A DNA stretch of 64,000 nt, taken from assembly GCA_965203615.1 (NCBI GenBank), contig OZ241900.1:930001-994000 (forward strand), in the 5' to 3' direction. Both the position numbers and the translations under genes were made by a program. Position 1 is the stretch's first letter; the number at the start of each line of letters is the position of its first letter. The notes below the pieces were generated by a model that did no database searches, was not told the DNA's origin, and was given only the letters and a program-made list of their open reading frames with translations. The stretch comes from VXNE01 sp965203615 (GTDB lineage: Bacteria; Pseudomonadota; Gammaproteobacteria; Pseudomonadales; Azotimanducaceae). Positions 41,819-50,073 of the stretch are shown here, piece by piece.

Positions 41819-42343
41819 TCAGAGTTCCGACCAGAGAATCGTGCGCTGGGCCACCGCGGAAAAATCGCCGTAGGCGGGCCGGGTGAGGGTCACGGCGTAG
41901 TCGCCGTTGGCAATGTCACCCGCTTCGGCGACGCCGACCTGCCCCAGCGTGGCATTTCCCGCCAGGCCGGGAATGTAGGGAGGTCCGCCGCCGGGCGCCG
42001 TGCCTCCGCCCTTTCCGGTGAGCTGGGCGATCCAGTACGCCTCCGACATCAGGCCATCCTGCTCCGCCGGGGTGCGAATGTTCATCGCCAGTTCGGAACG
42101 TATCTTGCGCAGCTCGCTCTCGACGAACCGGGCACCTTCCTCGTAGTGGGAATTCAGCTTGGTCATGTTGGCGTTCAGCACGTAGTTCTGATAGAGCGGC
42201 AACGACACCGCGGCGAGGATGCCCGCGATCGCCACAACGATCATCAGTTCGATCAGGCTGAGACCCCGGCGCATTCCCGCCCGTCGCACGGGTTGCCGGA
42301 CCTGCGGTCCGCTCGTCCTGAAATGGGTGGTTTCATGCATCAT
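41819..42343 (-). CDS. Second type IV pilin-like protein with long leader
   Basis: Processing would occur after RRG in the stretch MRRG^LSLIELMIVVAIAGIL, followed by AAVSLPLYQNYVLNANMTKL. The mature part would be about 147 residues, without a C-terminal Cys pair. The ATG at 42343 has GAGG 8 nt upstream and gives a 27-residue leader; an internal ATG (MRRG, position 42274) would give the short leader usual for type IVa pilins but has a poor ribosome site. It is 35 bp upstream of the first pilin, likely co-transcribed. It may be the major pilin, a minor pilin or a pseudopilin. Confidence 0.85.
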   Translation of the reverse strand: MMHETTHFRTSGPQVRQPVRRAGMRRGLSLIELMIVVAIAGILAAVSLPLYQNYVLNANMTKLNSHYEEGARFVESELRKIRSELAMNIRTPAEQDGLMSEAYWIAQLTGKGGGTAPGGGPPYIPGLAGNATLGQVGVAEAGDIANGDYAVTLTRPAYGDFSAVAQRTILWSEL

Positions 42344-42586
42344 GCGCGCCCGCCTCGATTCACTGCCATGCCCGATATGCTAAACCGACAGCCCGGTCCG
42401 TAAAGCGAGCCAACGCCGCTTTCGCTGTGAGAGATCACCCCTGCCAGTCCCCGTTGATGACGGCGCTTTGTGGGAAACCTCCAATGTCGAAAACCCGGGA
42501 TGTCGCACAAGAATCATCGCGCCTGTCCCGCCGACGCGCACCCCGCGCCCGCCTACACTTCCGCGATAAGTGCTGCACCACGAATC

Positions 42587-44323
42587 ATGGCAACCGCGCA
42601 ACCACCCCTGACAGGTCTGGCCCAACGCCTGGTCAACGATGGCGTCCTCACCGCCCACCAGGCTCGCGGAGCATTCGACGCGGCACGGCGAAATGCCCAG
42701 CCGCTGGTGGGACACCTGTTGCGCCGCGGCCTCGTGGCACCCGATGCGATCGCGATGTGCGCGAGCCGGGAGTTCGGCGTGCCCGCCATCGACGTTGCCG
42801 CCATCGACCCCGAGACGCTACCGCGGGAATTCGACGAAGGGCTCATTCGGCGCCACAACGTTCTGCCGCTGGTCCGGCGCGGTGACACGCTGCATGTCGC
42901 CCTGGCAGACCCGGCCGATGTTCGCGCGCTCGACGCGGTCAAGTTCGCGGTCGGCATCGACATCGAACCCGCGGTCGCTGCCGCCGACAAGTTGCGTGAA
43001 GCGATCGAACAGTACTTCTCCCGGGAACGCGACAATGTTCCGGCATTCGACCATGACGACGGCGACCTGACGGACGAGATAGACCTTGAAGCCGTCGAGA
43101 CCGACGCGCCGCCCGTAGAGGAGGCGGAACAGGCCGACGACACGCCCATCGTTCGGTTCGTGAACCGCACCCTGCTCGACGCCATCAGGGCCGGCGCCTC
43201 GGACATTCACTTCGAACCTTACGAGTCCCGATACCGCGTGCGATTTCGCATCGACGGTATCCTGCGGGAAGTGTCGGCGCCCCCGCCCAACCTTGGCAAT
43301 CGGCTTGCCGCGCGGCTCAAGGTCATGGCCGCGCTCGACATTTCCGAGCGTCGCGTCCCGCAAGACGGACGCATCAAGATGACGTTGTCGAAAACGCGCT
43401 CCATCGACCTGCGCATGAACACCCTGCCGACCATGTTCGGGGAGAAGATCGTGCTCAGGATCCTCGACCAGTCGCGCGCGCGTATCGGCATCGAAGAGCT
43501 CGGCTTCGAGCCCGCGCAGGAACAGAGCTATCTCGATGCGCTGAACAAGCCCCAGGGCATGATCCTGGTGACCGGACCCACCGGCAGCGGCAAGACGATG
43601 ACGCTCTACGCCGGCCTGAACCTCCTGAACGAAGCGACGCGGAACATCGCGACCGCCGAAGACCCCGTGGAAATGCACATCGACGGCATCAACCAGGTCC
43701 ACGTCAACGCGAGGGTCGGCCTCGACTTCGCGACCGCCCTGCGTTCGTTCCTGCGCCAGGACCCGGATGTCGTCATGGTCGGCGAGATCCGCGACCTGGA
43801 AACCGCCGAAATGGCGGTCAAGGCTTCCCAGACCGGGCACCTTGTCCTGTCCACGCTGCACACCAACTCGGCCGCCGAGACGTTGACGCGCATGCGCAAC
43901 ATGGGCGTGGCCCCATTCAACCTCGCGACATCGGTCAGCCTCGTCATCGCCCAGCGGCTGGCGAGGCTCCTGTGCCCCAACTGCAAGCGGCCCATCGACG
44001 TGCCGCGGGAAGCGCTGCTACGGGAGGGGTTCCCGGAACGGGACGTCGACCATGGATTCACCGTGTACGAGGCCAATCCCGAAGGTTGCGGCAAATGCCG
44101 AAACGGCTACCGGGGCCGCGCCGGCGTATACGAAACGGTGGAGATGACGCCCGAGATGTCGGGTATCGCGCTCCAGGCGGGCGACAGTTTTCAGTTCGCC
44201 GAGCAAGCGAAAAGGCACGGCTTCGACGACCTGAGAGCGGCGGGGCTCAAAAAGGTGATGCGCGGCGCAACCTCGCTGGCCGAGATCAACCGCGTAACGC
44301 TTGCCCGGCAGCAACCGTCCTGA
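42587..44323 (+). CDS. pilB: Type IV pilus assembly ATPase PilB
   Basis: PilB is the hexameric extension ATPase of the pilus at the inner membrane. It has 578 residues. The N-terminal domain (about 1-150) is the GspE/MshEN type. The ATPase core has GPTGSGKTMTLYAGL (Walker A), DPDVVMVGEIRDLETAEMAV (Asp and His boxes near Walker B) and SDIHFEPYESRYRVRFRIDG. A tetracysteine zinc site (CPNC / CGKC) is near the C-terminus. Divergent from the pilin genes and followed 46 bp later by pilC. Confidence 0.95.
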   Translation: MATAQPPLTGLAQRLVNDGVLTAHQARGAFDAARRNAQPLVGHLLRRGLVAPDAIAMCASREFGVPAIDVAAIDPETLPREFDEGLIRRHNVLPLVRRGDTLHVALADPADVRALDAVKFAVGIDIEPAVAAADKLREAIEQYFSRERDNVPAFDHDDGDLTDEIDLEAVETDAPPVEEAEQADDTPIVRFVNRTLLDAIRAGASDIHFEPYESRYRVRFRIDGILREVSAPPPNLGNRLAARLKVMAALDISERRVPQDGRIKMTLSKTRSIDLRMNTLPTMFGEKIVLRILDQSRARIGIEELGFEPAQEQSYLDALNKPQGMILVTGPTGSGKTMTLYAGLNLLNEATRNIATAEDPVEMHIDGINQVHVNARVGLDFATALRSFLRQDPDVVMVGEIRDLETAEMAVKASQTGHLVLSTLHTNSAAETLTRMRNMGVAPFNLATSVSLVIAQRLARLLCPNCKRPIDVPREALLREGFPERDVDHGFTVYEANPEGCGKCRNGYRGRAGVYETVEMTPEMSGIALQAGDSFQFAEQAKRHGFDDLRAAGLKKVMRGATSLAEINRVTLARQQPS

Positions 44324-44369
44324 GCCCGGAAGCGATGCGAGCGCAACAGGCGCGGCCAGCGCGGTAACG

Positions 44370-45584
44370 ATGCCGGAGACGCCTGTGTTCGCCTGGACGG
44401 GGCGGGACCGCCAGGGTGCCGCCGCCAGCGGCGAGATCGCCAGTCCCAACCCGCAGATGGCGCGTGCCGCGTTACGGCGCCAGGGGATCCAACCCGCGCG
44501 CCTGCAACGCAAGCGGGAATCTTCCGCAAGCCGATTGGGGGGACGCATCAAGGCGTCCGACATCGCGTTCTTCACGCGCCAGCTAGCCACCATGCTGCGC
44601 TCCGGCGTGGCCCTGGTGCAGGCCTTCGACATCGTGGCGAGCGGCACGGAAAAGCGGCCAATGGCCGACCTGGTTCGGGCTATCCGCAACGATATCTCGG
44701 CCGGCGAATCTTTCGCGACCGCACTTCGCAGGCATCCGGCGCAGTTCGATGCGCTGTTCTGCAACCTGGTGGATGCGGGAGAACGCGCCGGCGCCCTCGA
44801 GGCAATGCTGCATCGCATTGCCACGCACAAGGAAAAAACCGAGGGGCTGAGATCGAAAGTCCGCAAGGCGATGGTGTATCCCATCGCCGTGATATGCGTT
44901 GCCGTGGCAGTATTCGGTATCCTGCTGGTCAAGGTGGTGCCTCAATTCGAACAGATATTCGCCAGTTTCGGGGCCGAGTTGCCGGCCGCAACGCTTCTCG
45001 TGATCGCGATTTCCGAGTTTGCGCAGGAGTGGTGGCTGGCGCTCCTGGTCGCCTTTGCCGTGCTCCTGGCCGGATTCCTCGCCGCGCGCCGTGCGGCACC
45101 AGCAAAGAGCGTGATGGATCGACTCGTCCTGCGGCTTCCGGTCGTCGGAGGGATCTCGCGCAAGTCCGCGGTCGCTCGCTGCGCGCGCACGATGTCGACC
45201 ACCATTTCGGCGGGCGTTCCGTTGATCGAAGCGCTGAACTCCGTGGCAGCGTCGGCGGGCAACTCGGTGTTCGCGCGAGAGATGCGAAGAATCTGCGATG
45301 AAGTCGCCGGCGGACGGCAAATCAGCGCGGCCATGCGCAACGGCCAGGTCTTTCCCACCATCGTCGTGCAGATGATCGCCGTGGGCGAGGAGTCCGGCAC
45401 CCTGGACGACATGCTCGACCGATCCGCCGCCTATTACGAGCAGCAGGTTGACGACACCGTGGAGAGCCTGACTTCATTGCTCGAACCGATGATCATGGCC
45501 GTGCTCGGCGTTCTCGTCGGGGGGCTGATCATCGCCATGTACCTGCCGATCTTCCAGCTTGGCGCGGTCGCGGGGGGACTGTAG
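44370..45584 (+). CDS. pilC: Type IV pilus inner-membrane platform protein PilC
   Basis: This 404-residue polytopic membrane protein forms the platform rotated by PilB. Two T2SSF-type domains are visible (about 70-190 and 275-395): FFTRQLATMLRSGVALVQAF and CARTMSTTISAGVPLIEALN are the paired signatures. Three long hydrophobic helices include LVKVVPQFEQIFASFGAELP neighbours and LLEPMIMAVLGVLVGGLIIA. ATG 44370 starts MPETPVFAWTGRD, the usual PilC beginning. It lies between pilB and pilD in the standard order. Confidence 0.95.
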   Translation: MPETPVFAWTGRDRQGAAASGEIASPNPQMARAALRRQGIQPARLQRKRESSASRLGGRIKASDIAFFTRQLATMLRSGVALVQAFDIVASGTEKRPMADLVRAIRNDISAGESFATALRRHPAQFDALFCNLVDAGERAGALEAMLHRIATHKEKTEGLRSKVRKAMVYPIAVICVAVAVFGILLVKVVPQFEQIFASFGAELPAATLLVIAISEFAQEWWLALLVAFAVLLAGFLAARRAAPAKSVMDRLVLRLPVVGGISRKSAVARCARTMSTTISAGVPLIEALNSVAASAGNSVFAREMRRICDEVAGGRQISAAMRNGQVFPTIVVQMIAVGEESGTLDDMLDRSAAYYEQQVDDTVESLTSLLEPMIMAVLGVLVGGLIIAMYLPIFQLGAVAGGL

Positions 45585-45654
45585 TCCGCATGGCTCGCCC
45601 CACCGCTCACCACATGACGCTCGCTTACAGGCCCACGCGCAAAACGGGGTACAG

Positions 45655-46494
45655 ATGCTCCTGAGTCTCGGTTGGGCGCTTCCCGTGCTGCTGGCCATCC
45701 TCTTGCTGGCCATCGGCAGCTTTCTGAACGTCGTCATCCACCGGCTGCCGATCATGCTCGAACGGGACTGGCGGACTCACGCCCGCGAAATCCTCGAAGT
45801 GACCCCCGAGTCTTCCGAGCCGGAAGCGCCTTTCAACCTGGCAGTACCCCGTTCGCGGTGTCCGGAGTGCAAGCACGCGATCGAGCTTCGGCACAACATC
45901 CCGATCGTGAGCTGGCTGGTGCTGCGCGCGCGATGCCCGTACTGCAGTTCCCGGATCCCGGCACGGTACCCGCTGGTCGAGGCGGCCACGGTTCTGTCGG
46001 GTCTCTGTGTACTGCACGCTTTCGGCTATGAATGGCTCACGGTCGCCCTGCTCTTCTACATGTCGAGCCTGATCGCCCTCGGCTGCATCGACATGGAGAC
46101 ACAACTCCTCCCCGATGAGATCACGATCCCACTGCTTTGGGCCGGCGTCCTGGCGGCGCTCTTCTTCGGACACATCTCCCCGGCGGACTCGATCCTCGGC
46201 GCAGTCCTCGGCTACATGGCGCTCTGGCTCGTGTACTGGGCATTCAAGCTGCTTACCGGCCGCGAAGGCATGGGGCACGGAGACTTCAAGCTGCTGGCGG
46301 CGCTTGGCGCCTGGCTTGGATGGCAGGCCCTCCCGGCGGTGGTCCTGATCGCATCGCTTGCCGGCCTGGTCTATGCCGCGGTCGCCCTCGTCAGGCACAC
46401 GATAAGGCGCGATCAACCGATACCGTTCGGACCGTTCCTCGCCGCCTCGGGGTGGGTTACGCTAATGTTCCGTGAACAGTTGATCGCCATTTGA
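45655..46494 (+). CDS. pilD: Prepilin peptidase / N-methyltransferase PilD
   Basis: PilD cleaves the leader of prepilins at the inner membrane and methylates the new N-terminus. It has 279 residues and seven or eight membrane helices. The N-terminal cytoplasmic loop has two CxxC pairs (RCPECKH, RCPYCSS), the zinc site of the methylase part. Aspartyl-protease residues are in LGCIDMETQLLPDEITIP and GREGMGHGDFKLLAALGAWL (GxGD motif). It is needed for both pilins in this window. Confidence 0.95.
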   Translation: MLLSLGWALPVLLAILLLAIGSFLNVVIHRLPIMLERDWRTHAREILEVTPESSEPEAPFNLAVPRSRCPECKHAIELRHNIPIVSWLVLRARCPYCSSRIPARYPLVEAATVLSGLCVLHAFGYEWLTVALLFYMSSLIALGCIDMETQLLPDEITIPLLWAGVLAALFFGHISPADSILGAVLGYMALWLVYWAFKLLTGREGMGHGDFKLLAALGAWLGWQALPAVVLIASLAGLVYAAVALVRHTIRRDQPIPFGPFLAASGWVTLMFREQLIAI

Positions 46495-46541
46495 CGAGCG
46501 GCGCGCGGCTCCGACCGGCCCCGCTCCCGGCCCCGCACGCC

Positions 46542-46739
46542 ATGCCCAACCCGGTCCGAATACTGCCTTGCCCGACATGCCGAAAGCCCGTCAAGTGGTC
46601 AGCGGAGAACAAGTACCGGCCGTTCTGCTCCGAGCGATGCCGGCTGATAGATTTCGGCGGCTGGGCGGACGAGAGCTATCGAATCGAGGGCGACCCCACG
46701 TTCGACGACGCGCCAGTCGACGGGATGGACGAGGACTGA
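46542..46739 (+). CDS. yacG: DNA gyrase inhibitor YacG, small zinc protein
   Basis: This 65-residue protein has four Cys zinc ligands, C10-x2-C13 (LPCPTC) and C29-x3-C33 (PFCSERC), followed by RLIDFGGWADESYRI, the YacG signature. YacG in E. coli binds GyrB and blocks its activity. In gammaproteobacteria it lies beside coaE and pilD, as here beside pilD. The stop is 28 bp before the convergent MacB-like gene. Confidence 0.93.
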   Translation: MPNPVRILPCPTCRKPVKWSAENKYRPFCSERCRLIDFGGWADESYRIEGDPTFDDAPVDGMDED

Positions 46740-46767
46740 AGCCACAAAGCCCGCGCCACAAAGACAG

Positions 46768-48828
46768 CTAGTCCGATGCCAATGCCGCGATCGGATCGAG
46801 TCGCGCCGCGCGCCGCGCGGGGACGATGCCGAACACCGTTCCCGCCGCGATTGCGCACGCCAACGCGACTGGAACAAACCAGGGCGCAAACGCCACCGGT
46901 CTTGCTGTCAGGTCAGACAGGAGAGGCGTGCCCACCAGGGCCAATAGCACACCGCAAACGCCCCCAATCGTCGTCAAGACCGTGGTCTCGACCAGGAACT
47001 GCGCCGTAATGTCGCGGCGGCGAGCCCCGACAGCCATGCGGATGCCGATCTCCCTCCGGCGCTGGCTGATCGCGGCCAGCGTGACCGATACGATGCCGAA
47101 GCCGCCGACCAGCAGCGCGGTCGTGGCAATCGTGGCGAAGATCGCCGCGTAGGTCCCCTTGAGTTTCTTGTGCGCAGCCCACGTTTGCGCGTCGTTATAC
47201 ACGGTGTAGCCGCCTCGCCCGTGACGACGAAACATGAAGTCCTGGATGTCGCCGGCTGTCTCTTCGATGCGCGAAACATCCTCGACGAGCACATCCAGCC
47301 CGTCCAGTTCATCAGTGCCGAACAGCACGTCCGCGCCTGTCCTGAAGGGGATGAGCACATTGGAACCAGTGCTACCCATGATGTAGGGAAGTCCCGGCGG
47401 TGAATTTGCCGGATCGGTGGTCAGGATCACCCCTTCTCCCACGAGGCCGGGGCGGCTGGTCAGCACTCCTTTGACCAGGAACTGCAACCCGTTGATCTCG
47501 ATATGTTCACCCACCGGATCGATATCCGCCGCGAACAGCGTTTCGCGCACGATGGGCCCGATCACGGCAACCATCGCGGCCTCTTCACTATCGCGCTGGT
47601 TCAGAAATGCCCCCTGTTCGATCGGCCACGGCAGGTTCTGCAGGAATGTCCTGGGCTCCGTACCGTCCCTCGCGCGTACCATGACTCTCGCCAGGTGCTC
47701 ACTACCGGCCCGCACCGTCAGGAAATCCATCATCCACGGCACGACGGTCCGGACATTGCCAACCTGTTCCGCGATCGCCCGGGCGTCCTCCATGGTCCTC
47801 GGCAGGCGCCGCATCTCACCGCCCACCGTTTCGATGCCCCTAACAATGAGCCGGTTCACCCCCATGCGCTCGATGGCCGCCAGGGTGTCCCGGCTCGCAC
47901 CCTCGACCAGGCTCAGGAGGGCAACCACCGACCAGATGCCCAGGGCGACGCTGGATACCGTCAGAGCGGCCCGCAAGCGTCCGCTTCGCATGGCGGTCAA
48001 CCCCCCGCGAACGGCCGCCAGCCAAGGCATGATGCCCCGGCCGGATGTTCGAGGTTCAAGCGCGGCATCGGCCGCCGAGCGGGGTCCGGAGTCCTCCACG
48101 ATCCGACCATCCCGCAGTGCCACGCGGCGTTGCGCGCGGGCCGCCACCCGGTGGTCGTGCGATACCACGATCACCGCATGTCCACGTCCGGCAAGCTGTT
48201 CAAGCAACGCCAGGACTTGCTCGCCCTGCTCGGCGTCGAGCGACCCGGTGGGTTCGTCGGCCAGGATCACCCGCGCGCCGTTGATCAAGGCCCGCGCAAT
48301 CGCGACGCGCTGCCGCTCCCCGCCGGACAGCTCGCCGGGCATGTGATCCGAACGCTCGCGCATGCCGAACGCGCGCAGGAGTTCCTCCGCCCTGTCGCGG
48401 CGGCGCGCGCTGTTCGCGGCCGCGTACGTCGCCGGCAATTCGACGTTCCCACGCGCCGTCAGTGATTCCAGCAGGTTGTAGTTCTGGAACACGAACCCGA
48501 ACGTTTCCCTGCGCAGCCCGGCCAGGGCGTTGTCGTCCAGGCGTGCAACTTCCGCTCCGCCCAGTCGATACTCGCCATCCGACGGCCGGTCCAGGCAGCC
48601 CATGATGTTCATCAGGGTCGTCTTGCCCGAGCCCGACGCACCCGTCACGCAGACGAATTCGCCGGCATCGATGGCGAGATTGATGTCGACGAGGGCTTGC
48701 GTCTCTACGCCCTCTCCGACAAACCTCCGCGAAACACCCTCAAGCTGGAGCAGCGGTGCATTCAAATCCAACGAGACCTCGTCAAGGGACCGGTAGCCCT
48801 TGTAACAAAGGAACTCGCGAGTCGCCAC
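46768..48828 (-). CDS. MacB-family ABC transporter (ATPase fused to FtsX-like permease)
   Basis: MacB-type transporters pull substrates such as antibiotics, heme or lipoproteins out of the periplasm using cytoplasmic ATPase motion. The 686-residue protein joins an ABC ATPase (Walker A TGASGSGKTTLMNIMG, signature LSGGERQRVAIARAL, Walker B VILADEPTGSLDAE) with a periplasmic core domain and three C-terminal helices (IATTALLVGGFGIVSVTLAA, TIGGVCGVLLALVGTPLL, PWFVPVALACAIAAGTVFGI). No macA-like adaptor is adjacent. The GTG at 48828 gives 19 residues more than usual; the more family-like start is the TTG at about 48771, which follows GAGG. Confidence 0.88.
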   Translation of the reverse strand: MATREFLCYKGYRSLDEVSLDLNAPLLQLEGVSRRFVGEGVETQALVDINLAIDAGEFVCVTGASGSGKTTLMNIMGCLDRPSDGEYRLGGAEVARLDDNALAGLRRETFGFVFQNYNLLESLTARGNVELPATYAAANSARRRDRAEELLRAFGMRERSDHMPGELSGGERQRVAIARALINGARVILADEPTGSLDAEQGEQVLALLEQLAGRGHAVIVVSHDHRVAARAQRRVALRDGRIVEDSGPRSAADAALEPRTSGRGIMPWLAAVRGGLTAMRSGRLRAALTVSSVALGIWSVVALLSLVEGASRDTLAAIERMGVNRLIVRGIETVGGEMRRLPRTMEDARAIAEQVGNVRTVVPWMMDFLTVRAGSEHLARVMVRARDGTEPRTFLQNLPWPIEQGAFLNQRDSEEAAMVAVIGPIVRETLFAADIDPVGEHIEINGLQFLVKGVLTSRPGLVGEGVILTTDPANSPPGLPYIMGSTGSNVLIPFRTGADVLFGTDELDGLDVLVEDVSRIEETAGDIQDFMFRRHGRGGYTVYNDAQTWAAHKKLKGTYAAIFATIATTALLVGGFGIVSVTLAAISQRRREIGIRMAVGARRRDITAQFLVETTVLTTIGGVCGVLLALVGTPLLSDLTARPVAFAPWFVPVALACAIAAGTVFGIVPARRAARLDPIAALASD

Positions 48829-48875
48829 CGTCCGGCGGCCAGTGAAGAGTCAACCGGCGGGCCGCGCCAATCGAG

Positions 48876-50072
48876 TCAGGTCCGGTATTCGGCGTTGATC
48901 CGTACGTATTCGTAGGAAAAGTCCGAGGTCCAGACGGTCTCCTCGCAGTTGCCCCGGCCGAGGTCGATCCGCACCGTGAACTCGTCGCGCGCCATGACGG
49001 CGGCGCCCCGCTCTTCCGTGTAGGACGCGTCGACCAACCCGCCGTCCGCGACACAGACGTCGTCGAGGTGGAGTGACACGCCCGCCGGGTCGAGACCGTC
49101 GATGCCGGCGCGGCCGATCGCCATGCAGAACCGGCCCCAGTTGGGATCGCCGGCAAACAAAGCCGTCTTGACCAGGGGCGAGTGCGCGACGGTATAGGCC
49201 GCGCGCAAGCATTCGTCGGCGGATGCTCCGCCCTGCACCGTCACGGTGACGAACTTCGTCGCACCCTCGCCGTCGCGCACGGTGCGCTCCGCAAGGTCGA
49301 CCACCAGCGGTGTCAGCGCGTCAAGCAGGGCGTCGTAGTGCCCGTCGCCGACGCCGGCGCGGCCCGTCGCGGCAACGACGAAAGAGTCGTTGGTCGAGGT
49401 GTCGCCGTCTATCGTCAATCGGTTGAAGCTGCGTTCGCCCAGGTCCCGCGCCAGGGCCTGCACCGCTTCGGCGGAAAGCGCCGCGTCGGTGCCGAGGAAC
49501 GCGAGGAGCGTCGCCATGTCCGGCCGGATCATGCCCGATCCCTTGACGATGGCCGTGGCGGTCACGTGCGAGCCGCCGATGTCGAAGCGGCCGGACACGG
49601 CCTTCGGCTGCGTGTCGGTCGTCATGATGGCCCGCGCGGCGGACAGCCAGGCATCGTCGCGGAGCGCGTTTCCCGCCTGCCCGATTCCCTCGGCCACGCG
49701 ATCCATCGGCAGGAATTCACCGATCACGCCGGTGGAGAACGGCAACACCTCGTTCGCACCGCATCCAAGGACTTTCGCCGCAAGCGCGCAGCTCGACCGC
49801 GCATCCGCCAATCCACGCTCTCCGGTGGCGGCGTTGGCGTTGCCGCTGTTGACCACCAGGCCCCGGGCGGCGCCCAACCGCTCTGCCGCGACCACAACCG
49901 GTGCCGCGCGAAAGCTGCTCCGGGTGAATATGCCGCCGACACTGGCGCCCGGCTCGAGAGCGAACAGGGCAAGGTCGTCACGGTCGCGATACTTGATGCC
50001 GGCTGACGCCGTCCCGATACGGATTCCCGGGACCGCTCTCAACTCTCCGGGCGGCGGCAGGTTGACGGCCAT
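48876..50072 (-). CDS. argJ: Bifunctional ornithine acetyltransferase / N-acetylglutamate synthase ArgJ
   Basis: ArgJ recycles the acetyl group in the cyclic arginine pathway and may also acetylate glutamate with acetyl-CoA. The 398-residue proenzyme cuts itself at the Thr of MATLLAFLGTD, with KGSGMIRPD just before it and FNRLTIDGDTSTNDS after. The start at 50072 (AVNLPPPGELRAVPGIRIG) matches the family; a longer frame to 50300 runs through the secA 3' end. It lies one base after the secA stop, so it is co-transcribed with secA, the order common in gammaproteobacteria. Confidence 0.95.
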   Translation of the reverse strand: MAVNLPPPGELRAVPGIRIGTASAGIKYRDRDDLALFALEPGASVGGIFTRSSFRAAPVVVAAERLGAARGLVVNSGNANAATGERGLADARSSCALAAKVLGCGANEVLPFSTGVIGEFLPMDRVAEGIGQAGNALRDDAWLSAARAIMTTDTQPKAVSGRFDIGGSHVTATAIVKGSGMIRPDMATLLAFLGTDAALSAEAVQALARDLGERSFNRLTIDGDTSTNDSFVVAATGRAGVGDGHYDALLDALTPLVVDLAERTVRDGEGATKFVTVTVQGGASADECLRAAYTVAHSPLVKTALFAGDPNWGRFCMAIGRAGIDGLDPAGVSLHLDDVCVADGGLVDASYTEERGAAVMARDEFTVRIDLGRGNCEETVWTSDFSYEYVRINAEYRT

Positions 50073-50073
50073 C

